From NCBI GenBank assembly GCA_963732225.1, contig CAVSYR010000001.1, forward strand, positions 106,185 to 170,184: a stretch of 64,000 bases of DNA. Reading direction: 5' to 3'. The translations under genes and the position numbers were made by a program. The stretch comes from VRUE01 sp963732225 (GTDB lineage Bacteria > Actinomycetota > Thermoleophilia > Solirubrobacterales > 70-9). The notes under the pieces were generated by a model. The model ran no database searches, was not told the DNA's origin, and worked only from the letters and a program-made list of their open reading frames with translations. Of this stretch, positions 25,956 through 33,973 are shown one piece after another. Position 1 is the first letter of the stretch; every line of letters starts with the position of its first letter.

Positions 25956-27389
25956 GTGAGCGAGGGCTCGAAGATCCCCAAGGGCAGGGTGCGCCGCTCG
26001 GCCAAGCTGGGCTCGATTGTCGGCGGCCAGGCCGCCCGCTACGCCGGCACCAAGGCCACCAACGTTGCCCGCTCCGAGGAGTCGAGCAAGGAGCGGCTCG
26101 AGCAGCGCCACCTCGAGACGGCGATGAAGATGGTCGGCGCCCTGGGCCAGATGAAGGGAGCGGCGATGAAGCTCGGCCAGTTCGCCTCCTTCATCGACAC
26201 CGAGTTCATCCCCGACGAGTACCGCGAGATCTACCAGGAGCAGCTGGCGAAGCTGCGCACCGACGCGCCAGCGATGCCCTGGGAGAAAGTCGAGAAGGTG
26301 CTCGAGGAGGAGTACGACGGCGAACCGCTCTCCGAGCTCTTCGCCGAGTTCGAGCACGAGGCCTTCGCCGCCGCCTCGATCGGCCAGGTCCACCGCGCCG
26401 AGCTGCTCGACGGCCGCATCGTCGCGGTCAAGATCCAGTACCCCGGGATCGCCGAGGCGCTCGACGCCGACCTGCGCAACGCCGGCACGATCGTCCGCCT
26501 CGCCCGTGCCCTCGCCCCCGGCCTCGACGCCAAGGCGATCGCCAAAGAGCTGCGCGAACGGGTGATGGAGGAGCTCGACTACGAGTACGAGGCACAGAAT
26601 CAGCGCACCTTCTCGCGCGCCTATCGCGACCACCCCTTCATCTACGTGCCGGAAGTGATCACGCGGCTCTCGCGCCGCCGCGTGCTGGTCACCGAGCTGG
26701 TCGAGGGACTCGACTTCGAGCAGGTCAAGGCGCTGCCCGACGAGGAGCGCAGCCGCTTCGGCGAGATCGTCTTCCGCGGCAGCTTCGGCTCGATCTACCA
26801 CCTGCAGCACTTCAACGCCGACCCCCATCCCGGCAACTACATCCTGCTCGCCGACGGCCGCGTCGCCTTCCTCGACTTCGGCATGACAAAGAAGCTCGAC
26901 CACGAGCAGATCGTGCTCGAGCAGCGCGCCTTCGACGCCGCCTCGCGCGATGACCCCGAGGACTTCCGCAAGGCCCTGCACGACCTCGGCTTCATCAAGA
27001 ACCCCTCCAAGCTCGACGCCGAGCGGCTGCTCGAGCACATGCGCGCGGTCGGCGGCTGGTACGTCGAAGACCGCGAGATCGAGATCAGCGCCAAACGGGT
27101 GATGAAGATCATCGAATCGACCAACGACCCGCGCTCGGAGTACTACGACCTGATGCGGCGCGAGGCGATGCCGGCCGACGAGCTGATGGGACGGCGGATG
27201 GAAATCGGCGTCGTCGCCGTGCTCGGCCAGCTGGGGGCGAAGCGCAACTGGCACCGGATCATGCGCGAGTGGATCTACGCCGACGCGCCGGCGACCCCGC
27301 TTGGCGAGGAGGAGTGGGAGTACTTCGAGGGAAGAGGCGTGATGCAGATGCCAATAGTGGAGCGGTCCTTGGAAGGAGAGCAGCGATGA
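25956..27389 (+). CDS. ABC1/AarF/UbiB-family atypical kinase
   Basis: GTG 25956 gives 477 residues. The KxGQ signature is present (AMKLGQFASF), then the ATP-binding AAASIGQVHRA, the VAVKIQYPGI lysine motif, and the catalytic NADPHPGNY and FLDFGM motifs. UbiB-family proteins are atypical kinases/ATPases linked to isoprenoid-quinone or lipid metabolism. This member has no obvious C-terminal membrane anchor, but the next gene, overlapping as ATGA, encodes a polytopic membrane protein that could act with it. It is divergent from rplY with a 58-bp spacer. Confidence 0.9.
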   Translation: MSEGSKIPKGRVRRSAKLGSIVGGQAARYAGTKATNVARSEESSKERLEQRHLETAMKMVGALGQMKGAAMKLGQFASFIDTEFIPDEYREIYQEQLAKLRTDAPAMPWEKVEKVLEEEYDGEPLSELFAEFEHEAFAAASIGQVHRAELLDGRIVAVKIQYPGIAEALDADLRNAGTIVRLARALAPGLDAKAIAKELRERVMEELDYEYEAQNQRTFSRAYRDHPFIYVPEVITRLSRRRVLVTELVEGLDFEQVKALPDEERSRFGEIVFRGSFGSIYHLQHFNADPHPGNYILLADGRVAFLDFGMTKKLDHEQIVLEQRAFDAASRDDPEDFRKALHDLGFIKNPSKLDAERLLEHMRAVGGWYVEDREIEISAKRVMKIIESTNDPRSEYYDLMRREAMPADELMGRRMEIGVVAVLGQLGAKRNWHRIMREWIYADAPATPLGEEEWEYFEGRGVMQMPIVERSLEGEQR

Positions 27390-28243
27390 GCCGGATCAAA
27401 CGCGGTTGGGCGTTGACCAAGAAGAGCTGGGGACTGCTGCGCGAAAACCCGGAGCTGGTGCGCTTCCCGCTCTACGGCGGCGCCGCCACGATCGTCGCCG
27501 CGATCATCGTGATTGGCCCCGGCGTCTTCCTGATCGAGAGCGACCAGGCCGTGATCGGCGGGGCCCTTGCCGTGATCGGCTTCTACCTGCTCGCCGTGAT
27601 CGGCACCTACTTCAGCGTCGGACTCGCCGCCGCTGCCGACATGATCTTCCGCGGCCAAAAAGCGACTGTCGCCGACGGACTCGCGGTGTCGCGCACGCGC
27701 TTCTCCCAGATCTGCGGCTGGGCCGCGCTCTCGGCCACGCTGGGCATCGCCCTCAGCGCGCTCGAGAACCAGGGCGCGATCGGCCAGATCGTCGGCCGCC
27801 TGCTTGCGATCGGCTGGTCGCTGATCACCTTCCTCGCGGTACCGGTGATCGCGCTCGAGGGGACCGGCCCGTTCCAGACCCTGAAGCGCTCTTCGAGCCT
27901 CTTCAAGTCGCGCTGGGGAGCCCAGGTGACCGGCAACATCGCGATCGGCGGCGCCGTCTTCCTCTTCGGCATGCTGCCCTCGGCACTGCTGATCTTCGCC
28001 GGCTTCCTGATCTGGGCCTCGGCCAGCTTCGCTGGCGCCCTGCTGCTGGTGATCGGCGTGATCGGCCTGGCGATCTCGGTGCTGATCTCCAGCGCCCTCA
28101 GCAACATCTTCGGCGTCGCCCTCTACCGCTTCGCCCTCGACGGCAACCCCGTCGGCGGCTTCACCGCCGACGAGCTCAACTCAGCCGTGAAGACCAAAGG
28201 CGGCCGCAACGCGCCGCCGACGGCGACGCCCGGAACCGTCTAG
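27386..28243 (+). CDS. Polytopic membrane protein (DUF6159-like)
   Basis: The 285-residue protein begins with a basic amphipathic stretch (SRIKRGWALTKKSWGLLREN) followed by about six hydrophobic segments and a short charged tail. The pattern, with SRWGAQVTGNIAIGG and a Gly/Ala-rich core, fits the DUF6159 membrane proteins; I am moderately sure of that name and know no function. The ATG overlaps the kinase stop (ATGA) with GGAGAG upstream. Its TAG shares a CTAG with the stop of the convergent GDPD gene. Confidence 0.75.
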   Translation: MSRIKRGWALTKKSWGLLRENPELVRFPLYGGAATIVAAIIVIGPGVFLIESDQAVIGGALAVIGFYLLAVIGTYFSVGLAAAADMIFRGQKATVADGLAVSRTRFSQICGWAALSATLGIALSALENQGAIGQIVGRLLAIGWSLITFLAVPVIALEGTGPFQTLKRSSSLFKSRWGAQVTGNIAIGGAVFLFGMLPSALLIFAGFLIWASASFAGALLLVIGVIGLAISVLISSALSNIFGVALYRFALDGNPVGGFTADELNSAVKTKGGRNAPPTATPGTV

Positions 28244-29028
28244 CTGCCGGTCGAGTCGAGCTGGGCGAAGAGGCGGGGGTCGTTGGAGACCAGGCCGTTG
28301 ACGCCGGTCGCGACGAGCTTGTTCATCCGCTCCAGGTCGTCGACGGTCCAGGCGATCAGCTCGACCCCGGCGAGCTTGGTGATGCGGGCGAGTCGGGTGC
28401 TGACCAGCGGGTGGTAGACCCACATCGACTCGACCCCGAACTTGGGCAGCTTCTCGGCGGCGAGGCCCGGCAAGCGCTGGCGCATCGCCACCAGAGCCGC
28501 CAGCATTGGGCCCTTGGCCCAGCGCTTCGAGGTCCAGTCCTTGGTCACCTTGGGGTAGGTCCAGCCGCGGCGCAGCTTCGGTTCGAGCGCGAGGATGCGG
28601 CCGAGCGAGTAGAGCTCCATCGTCGAGACCATCGCCCGGCCGACCAGATCGCGCTCGCGCAGGGCCTCGACGATCTCCTCCTCGCGGCCCGGCAGCTTGA
28701 TGTCGATGTCGATCTCGACCTTGTCCAAGGGCGGCTCGAGGAAGGCGTCGAGCGCCTCGGTCAGCTGCAGCGGTGTACGGCTCGCGGCGTCGTGCCAGTC
28801 GTGGGCGACGACCAGCGGCGCCCGCTCCTCCACTGGCAGGTGCGCGTCGCGCAGCCAGAGCACGTCGAGCTCGATCGTGTCAACCCCGGCCTCAACGCCG
28901 GCAACGAAGCTCTCGGCCGTGTTGCCCGGCGCGATCAGGTCGGCCCCCTTGTGGCCGACAAGGCGCAGATCCTGCTTGTTCGCGTTCTCCATTTTCTGAT
29001 TTTCCATTCTCAGTAAGGCGGTCGGCAA
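28240..29028 (-). CDS. Glycerophosphodiester phosphodiesterase
   Basis: The 262-residue GDPD-family TIM barrel hydrolyses glycerophosphodiesters to glycerol 3-phosphate and an alcohol. The first catalytic His is in RLVGHKGADL, with the conserved ENT replaced by GNT (APGNTAESF). DTIELDV gives the metal-binding Glu and Asp, and VVAHDWH the second His. The loss of the ENT glutamate, usually a metal ligand, is odd and may alter metal use. The first ATG (29028) gives a few extra residues; MENANKQDL may be the true start. No signal peptide is evident. Confidence 0.85.
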   Translation of the reverse strand: MPTALLRMENQKMENANKQDLRLVGHKGADLIAPGNTAESFVAGVEAGVDTIELDVLWLRDAHLPVEERAPLVVAHDWHDAASRTPLQLTEALDAFLEPPLDKVEIDIDIKLPGREEEIVEALRERDLVGRAMVSTMELYSLGRILALEPKLRRGWTYPKVTKDWTSKRWAKGPMLAALVAMRQRLPGLAAEKLPKFGVESMWVYHPLVSTRLARITKLAGVELIAWTVDDLERMNKLVATGVNGLVSNDPRLFAQLDSTGS

Positions 29029-29083
29029 GGCGGGGCATGGATGGCTGGGCGTTCAGGGACAAGCGATACGTTCGCGACACGAC

Positions 29084-29108
29084 CCCCGCGTAGCAACGCT
29101 ACGTGGGG
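29084..29108 (-). other. Hairpin in the 148-bp spacer between prs and the GDPD gene
   Basis: CCCCGCGTAGC (29084-29094) pairs with GCTACGTGGGG (29098-29108) over 11 bp with one G-U and an AAC loop. The surrounding spacer 29029-29176 holds more inverted segments (GGCGTC-TG-GACGCC near 29140-29155; GCATGG near 29035 with CCATGC near 29153). The spacer is non-coding and highly structured, possibly a terminator for prs or a dispersed palindromic repeat. Confidence 0.55.
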
Positions 29109-29176
29109 CGTCGGGGAGCGGGCGTAGCGCGCCGGCCCTGGGCGTCCAGACGCCATGCCCGGCCGCAGCCGCCCGC

Positions 29177-30214
29177 CTAAAAAAGCTGGTTCTCGCCGGC
29201 GAAGATCTCGGAGACCGAGTCGTCGGTGAAGATGCGGCGGATCGAGTCGGCGAAAGTGCCGGCCGTGGAGAGCACGGTGATGTTGTCCGGGGCGCCGGGG
29301 CGCAGCGGGATCGTGTCGCTGACGACGATCTGCTCGATGTTGGAGTTCTCGCGGGCGAGCCGTTCGTAGGCCGGGCCGGAGAAGACGCCGTGGGTGGCGC
29401 AGGCGATCACCCGTGCCGCGCCCTCGTCGAGCACGGTCTGCGCGGCGGCGCAGAGGGTCCCCGCCGTGTCGATCATGTCGTCGACCAGGACCGCCGTCTT
29501 GCCTTTGACGTCGCCGACCACGTAGCCGATCTCGGCCACCTGCTGGGCCGGGCGCTCCTTCTCCATCACCGCCCAGTGGGTGCCGATGCGGCGGGCGAAG
29601 TTGCGGGCCGTCTTGACCCGGCCGGCGTCGGGCGAGACGATCACCAGGTCCTCGGCAGGGTGCTGGTCGGCGAACCACTGGGTCAGCATCGGCATCGCTG
29701 TCATGTGGTCGACCGGGACGTGGAAGAAGCCCTGCACCTGGCCGGCGTGGAGGTCCATGGTCAACACGCGGTCGACGCCGACGCCCTCGAGGCACTTGGC
29801 GACGATGCGGGCCGAGATCGGCTCGCGCGGCGCCGACTTCTTGTCCTGGCGGGCGTAGCCGTACCAGGGCATCACGGCGATGATCCGGTGCGCGGAGGCG
29901 CCTTGCGCCGCGTCGATCATCGTCAGCAGCTCGATCAGCGAGTCGTTCGGGGTCATGTTGGAGTGCTCGTTGGCGCTGGTCGACTGCACGATGAAGACGT
30001 CGGCGCCGCGAATCGACTCCTCGTAGCGGCAGTAGACCTCGCCGTTGGCGAAGGTCTTCAGCGTTACCTGACCGAGGTCGACATCGAGCTTGCCGGCGAC
30101 CTTGGCGGCGAGCTCCATCGAGCTGCGGCCGCCAAAGACCATCATCCGCTTCGAGTAGTCATGGGTGATGGCGCTTGACGGCACCGACTCGGGTCGCTCC
30201 TCGATCGTGCTCAC
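29177..30214 (-). CDS. prs: Ribose-phosphate pyrophosphokinase
   Basis: This 345-residue enzyme makes PRPP from ribose 5-phosphate and ATP. Motifs include FANGEVYCRYEESIRG, ADVFIVQST, the flexible catalytic loop ARQDKKSAPREPISA, and the PRPP/ribose-5-phosphate loop VLVDDMIDTAGTL. The N terminus is about 20 residues longer than usual. The ATG overlaps the glmU stop (30211-30214), the common glmU-prs operon of Gram-positive bacteria. Confidence 0.97.
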   Translation of the reverse strand: MSTIEERPESVPSSAITHDYSKRMMVFGGRSSMELAAKVAGKLDVDLGQVTLKTFANGEVYCRYEESIRGADVFIVQSTSANEHSNMTPNDSLIELLTMIDAAQGASAHRIIAVMPWYGYARQDKKSAPREPISARIVAKCLEGVGVDRVLTMDLHAGQVQGFFHVPVDHMTAMPMLTQWFADQHPAEDLVIVSPDAGRVKTARNFARRIGTHWAVMEKERPAQQVAEIGYVVGDVKGKTAVLVDDMIDTAGTLCAAAQTVLDEGAARVIACATHGVFSGPAYERLARENSNIEQIVVSDTIPLRPGAPDNITVLSTAGTFADSIRRIFTDDSVSEIFAGENQLF

Positions 30215-31605
30215 GGGGTCTGCTCCTCCTGCATCTTGGCGGCCTTGCGGGCGGCGTAGCCCTCGATGTTCCGTTGCTCGTTCTCGCTGACGGCGAGTGT
30301 GCCCTCTGGCACGTCGCTCTTGATCACTGCCCCGGCGCCAGTGTAAGCACCGTCGCCGACTTCTACCGGCGCAATCAGCATCGTGTCAACGCCGAGGCGC
30401 GCATTCTCACCGATCACTGTCCGGTTCTTGCGGAAACCGTCGTAGTTGGCGGTGATCGTGCCGGCGCCGAGATTGCTGCCGGCGCCGACCTCGGCGTCGC
30501 CGACGTAGGCCAGGTGCGGCACCTTGGCTCCCTCGCCGATGCGCGAGTTCTTGATCTCGACGAAGGTGCCGGCCTTGGCGCCCTGGGCCAGCTCGGCCCC
30601 CGGCCGCAGGTAGGCGAACGGACCGACGTTGGCGTTGTCGGCGACGACGCAGTCGACCAGGTAGGAGTGCGGTACCGAGACGTTGGCGCCGATTTCGGCG
30701 TCGATCAGGGTCGTCAGCGGGCCGACCGTCGAGCCACCGCCGACCTTGGTCGCGCCGCGCAGGCTGGTGCCGGGCTCAATCCGAGCGTCGGCGGAAATCT
30801 CAACCCCGACCTCGATCCAAGTCGAACCGGGATCGACCACAGTGACGCCGGCCAGCATGTGGCGCCGAAGGATGCGGCTGCGCGCCTCGGTCTCGACCGC
30901 AGCGAGGTCGGCGCGGTTGTTGATGCCCATGGTTACGGCAAGGTCGTCAGCGAGGTGAGCGCCCACGGCGTGCCCGGCCTCACGCAGCGCCGGCAGTACG
31001 TCGGGCAGGTAGTACTCGCCCTGGGCGTTGTCATTGGAGAGTCCGGCAAGCGCCTCGGCGAGCGGGCCCGCTTGGAAGACGTAGGTGCCGGCGTTGATCT
31101 CGCGGATCGCCAACTGCTCAGCGGTGGCATCGCCGGCCGCCTTGGCCTCGACCACTCGCTCCACCCCACCCTCGGCGTCGCGCACGACCCGCCCGTAGGA
31201 CCCCGGCTCGTCAAGCTCGATCGTCAACATCGTCGCCGCGGCGCCGGAGGACGTGTGTGCCTCGAGCAACCCGGCGATCGTCTCGGCCGAGATCAACGGC
31301 ACGTCACCGGAGAGCACCAAGACCGTCTCGGCCTCTTCGATCAGCGATAGCCCTGCCCGCACCGCGCCGCCCGTGCCATCAGGCTCAGGCTGGGTAACGG
31401 TCTCAACCCCGTCGGGCAGTCCAGAAGCTATTTCCTGACCGGGAGAGACGATCGCAGCCACCCGTCCCGCCCCGGCCTCTTGGGCAGCGACGATCGGCCA
31501 CGCCACCATCTCCCGCCCACAGACGGGATGCAGCACCTTCGGCAGGCTGGAACGCATGCGCGTTCCCTGTCCTGCCGCCATGACCAGGACGAGCGGCGAA
31601 CTCAC
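30211..31605 (-). CDS. glmU: Bifunctional UDP-N-acetylglucosamine pyrophosphorylase / glucosamine-1-P acetyltransferase
   Basis: In this 464-residue protein the uridyltransferase domain (VMAAGQGTRMRSSLPKVLHP, then VLSGDVPLI) occupies the first half, and a left-handed beta-helix of hexapeptide repeats (IGEGAKVPHLAYVGDAEVG, GAGTITANYDGFRK, LIAPVEVGDGAYTGAG) the second. It makes UDP-GlcNAc for peptidoglycan and other envelope sugars. It heads the glmU-prs operon. Confidence 0.97.
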   Translation of the reverse strand: MSSPLVLVMAAGQGTRMRSSLPKVLHPVCGREMVAWPIVAAQEAGAGRVAAIVSPGQEIASGLPDGVETVTQPEPDGTGGAVRAGLSLIEEAETVLVLSGDVPLISAETIAGLLEAHTSSGAAATMLTIELDEPGSYGRVVRDAEGGVERVVEAKAAGDATAEQLAIREINAGTYVFQAGPLAEALAGLSNDNAQGEYYLPDVLPALREAGHAVGAHLADDLAVTMGINNRADLAAVETEARSRILRRHMLAGVTVVDPGSTWIEVGVEISADARIEPGTSLRGATKVGGGSTVGPLTTLIDAEIGANVSVPHSYLVDCVVADNANVGPFAYLRPGAELAQGAKAGTFVEIKNSRIGEGAKVPHLAYVGDAEVGAGSNLGAGTITANYDGFRKNRTVIGENARLGVDTMLIAPVEVGDGAYTGAGAVIKSDVPEGTLAVSENEQRNIEGYAARKAAKMQEEQTP

Positions 31606-31649
31606 CCCAGGATCGTAGTCGCGAAAGGGGTCATGTGCCCCTCCGCACG

Positions 31650-32222
31650 CTAGGTCCTGCGGGCGAGATCCCTACCGACCAGAGCCACGGAAGTCAGCGT
31701 CCAGCCGGCGAAGATCAGGTCGATCCCAACGAGCAGGCCGATTGCCCAGTCGGCGGAGCTTGGGAACTTCGCGAGTACGAGGATGCCGACGAGCAGGCCG
31801 GCGACGCCGCTGAGGCCGACCAGGCCGGCGCCTTCCTGGCCGCGAGCCGCGAAGGCAACGGCAATCCGGGTCAGGCCCATGAAGAGGAAGTAGATGCCCA
31901 GCACCAAGGTTAGGGTGAGCGTGCCGTTGTGCGGTTCTACTATCAGCCAGAGCCCGACGATCACCGTCAGCAGCGCCCAGATCAGGCGCAGGATGACACT
32001 GCCGATCGAGTGCGCCATGAAGGCCCCGGCAACCAGGAACGCCCCGGCGATGACGAGGATCCAGCCGATGAAGATCGCCGTTCCAACCGCGGCGACCTCG
32101 GGCACGATGATCGCCACGCAACCGATGAAGATCGCCACGACCCCGACCGTCATCAGTGCCTTCCAGCTGCGCTTCAGGCCTTCGCGAATCTCCGGGTCCA
32201 TTGATGCGCTGCTCATCTCCAT
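31650..32222 (-). CDS. HdeD/DUF308-family membrane protein
   Basis: ATG 32222 yields 190 residues with about six evenly spaced membrane segments (LMTVGVVAIFIGCVAIIV, AIFIGWILVIAGAFLVAG, WALLTVIVGLWLIV, LVLGIYFLFMGLTRIAVAF, GVAGLLVGILVLAKFP, AIGLLVGIDLIFAGW). The internal pairing matches the DUF308/HdeD family, named after an E. coli acid-resistance membrane protein; the biochemical role is unknown. A longer frame would overlap tRNA-Gln. No strong ribosome-binding site marks the start, so MDPEIREG further in is possible. Confidence 0.85.
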   Translation of the reverse strand: MEMSSASMDPEIREGLKRSWKALMTVGVVAIFIGCVAIIVPEVAAVGTAIFIGWILVIAGAFLVAGAFMAHSIGSVILRLIWALLTVIVGLWLIVEPHNGTLTLTLVLGIYFLFMGLTRIAVAFAARGQEGAGLVGLSGVAGLLVGILVLAKFPSSADWAIGLLVGIDLIFAGWTLTSVALVGRDLARRT

Positions 32223-32287
32223 ACAGCGGACCCTAAGCCGCTCCGCGGACGCGATCAACCGCTGTCGGCCGCTAGGCTCGAACCCGC

Positions 32288-32360
32288 TCCGGGGTGGTGT
32301 AATCGGCCAGCACGCTTGGTTTTGGTCCAAGAAGAGAGGGTTCGAGTCCTTCCCCCGGAA
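32288..32360 (+). tRNA. tRNA-Gln (TTG)
   Basis: The acceptor arms TCCGGGG (32288-32294) and CCCCGGA (32353-32359) pair fully, followed by A73. The anticodon stem CTTGG/CCAAG encloses TTTTGGT, giving anticodon TTG. The T-loop is TTCGAGT. CCA is not encoded. It sits 12 bp from the 3' end of the opposing PucR-type gene. Confidence 0.95.
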
Positions 32361-32371
32361 TCGTTGCCTCG

Positions 32372-33607
32372 CTACTCCTCGCCGCCGCGCGGCACCTTGC
32401 CCGCTTCGGACCCCGGCTCCATCGCCGGGCCGCGGGGCGAGGCGATGCCGAGGACGCGCATCGTTTTGAGCCCGAGGCCGAGCTTCTCGCGGCCCTCGGT
32501 GGCGGAGACGTCATGGCCGCAGAGCTCTTTGACCCGCTCCAGCCGGTAGCGGATCGTGTGGCGGTGGGTGTAGAGCTGTTTGGCGGTGGCGGCGACGTTG
32601 CCGTCGTTGTCGAGGTAGGCCTCGACCGTGGTCACCAGCTCGGTCTCGTACTGCTCGTCGTAGGCGGACAGCGGCGCGATCGTCTCGGCGTAGAAGCGCT
32701 CGAGCTCGCGCCGGTCCTCGCTCATCGCCGGCAGCAGCAGGCGGTAGGAGCCGGTGTCCTCGAAGGCGAGCACGGTGCGACCCTCGGCCTCGCCGACGTT
32801 GACCGCGAGGCGGGCCTCGTTGCCGGCCCGGTAGAGGTCGACCGGATCGGCGGCGTGGCGGCTGCGGCCGATCGTCAGGTGGAAGCCGGCGAGGCTGTCT
32901 TCCAGCTCGCGGGCGAGGCCGGCGGCGGCGCGCTCGATCCGGGTGTCGTCCTCCGCCGGAACGATCACGGCGATCTCGGCCGCCTCCTCGCCGTCGGGGC
33001 TGGCCAGAGCGCCGGGGGCGAGGGAGCGCAGCGCCCGCTGCGCCAGGGTCAGCACGCGGGCGCGCCACTCACCGGTCTGCGCCGCGCGCGGCGCAGCGTG
33101 CAGGATCAGCACCCCGGCGCCGGGCTCGAGGTTGGCGCCGAGCTCGGCGGCGCGGGCGAGGATGTCGCCGCGGTCGGTCACCTCGCGCGCCAGCACGGCG
33201 GCGACGAAGGCCCCCGCGACCTCCTCGCTCTCCCACTCCGGCGAGCGCGAGCGCTCCAGCTCCAGCGCCAGCAGCGTCGTCACCATGCGGGCGATCATCG
33301 GCTCGGGCGGGTTCGAGCCGCGATAGCGCAGCTCGCCGACGGCGGCATCCGCGACCCGCAGCTCGACCCGGGTCACCTCCTCCCCCCCGGCGAGCAGCTT
33401 CTTCTCCTGGTCGGGCGAGGCGCCGGCGACCGCCAGCACGGCGCTGGAGCGGTCGATCAGGGCGACACTGGCATCGAGGACTTTTGCCGCCGCGCGGGCG
33501 ACCGCAGGCAGCCCGGCACCCGATTCGACCGCCTCGGCGAGCGCATCGAGGGTCCCTTCTTCCCGCGTGCTTGCAGGCGTTTTTGTCCCTTTCGAGGCGG
33601 CTGGCAT
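32372..33607 (-). CDS. PucR/CdaR-family transcriptional regulator
   Basis: The 411-residue protein ends in the PucR-type HTH (YLDNDGNVAATAKQLYTHR, then HTIRYRLERVKELCG, about 320-355), preceded by a GGDEF-like/CdaR sensory region (LTIGRSRHAADPVDLYRAG) and an N-terminal region that may bind a small molecule. Such regulators usually control purine, sugar-acid or similar catabolic genes; no obvious target lies next to it. It is transcribed alone on the minus strand. The spacer 33608-33706 upstream is fairly A+T-rich and probably contains its promoter. Confidence 0.88.
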   Translation of the reverse strand: MPAASKGTKTPASTREEGTLDALAEAVESGAGLPAVARAAAKVLDASVALIDRSSAVLAVAGASPDQEKKLLAGGEEVTRVELRVADAAVGELRYRGSNPPEPMIARMVTTLLALELERSRSPEWESEEVAGAFVAAVLAREVTDRGDILARAAELGANLEPGAGVLILHAAPRAAQTGEWRARVLTLAQRALRSLAPGALASPDGEEAAEIAVIVPAEDDTRIERAAAGLARELEDSLAGFHLTIGRSRHAADPVDLYRAGNEARLAVNVGEAEGRTVLAFEDTGSYRLLLPAMSEDRRELERFYAETIAPLSAYDEQYETELVTTVEAYLDNDGNVAATAKQLYTHRHTIRYRLERVKELCGHDVSATEGREKLGLGLKTMRVLGIASPRGPAMEPGSEAGKVPRGGEE

Positions 33608-33706
33608 CGGCTCATTATCCCTAGAGAACGGCTACTTCCATTCGCGAATTTGCTTACCGCTCAGCAAAACGTGAGTCAGTTAGCCGCCGCAACCAGGGCA
33701 GCGGTA

Positions 33707-33973
33707 CTAGTGGCCGTGGAGGAAATTGACGATGTCGTTGTAGTAGTAGACGATCGCCAGGCCGATCACGACGCCGACGATGACGAGGGCGGCGAGGACG
33801 AAGAGGGAGAGCACTCCGGCGGCGGCCTTCTCCCAGACCCGGCCGTAGGAGCTGAGCGCCGGCACCAGGATCAGGCCGACGAAGGCAGCAAGGCTTACCA
33901 GTCCGGCCGCGCCGAACAGCAGGTACTCATTCTCGATCTTCTGCAGCGCCAGCGGCAACAACACCGCGCCCAT
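33707..33973 (-). CDS. Small two-helix membrane protein
   Basis: From ATG 33973 the product has 88 residues with two or three hydrophobic segments (YLLFGAAGLVSLAAFVGLILV and AAAGVLSLFVLAALVIVGVV, each trimmed to its core) and a tyrosine-rich end (IVYYYNDIVNFLHGH). The gene overlaps the 3' end of the DedA-PAP2 gene by 47 bp, so it is probably translated from the same mRNA. I recognise no family. An accessory role to the upstream phosphatase is possible. Confidence 0.65.
   Translation of the reverse strand: MGAVLLPLALQKIENEYLLFGAAGLVSLAAFVGLILVPALSSYGRVWEKAAAGVLSLFVLAALVIVGVVIGLAIVYYYNDIVNFLHGH

Noticed and set aside
32223..32330. N-terminal extension of the HdeD-like protein
   Set aside because: The extra codons would be encoded by the complement of tRNA-Gln; the ATG at 32222 gives a normal N terminus.
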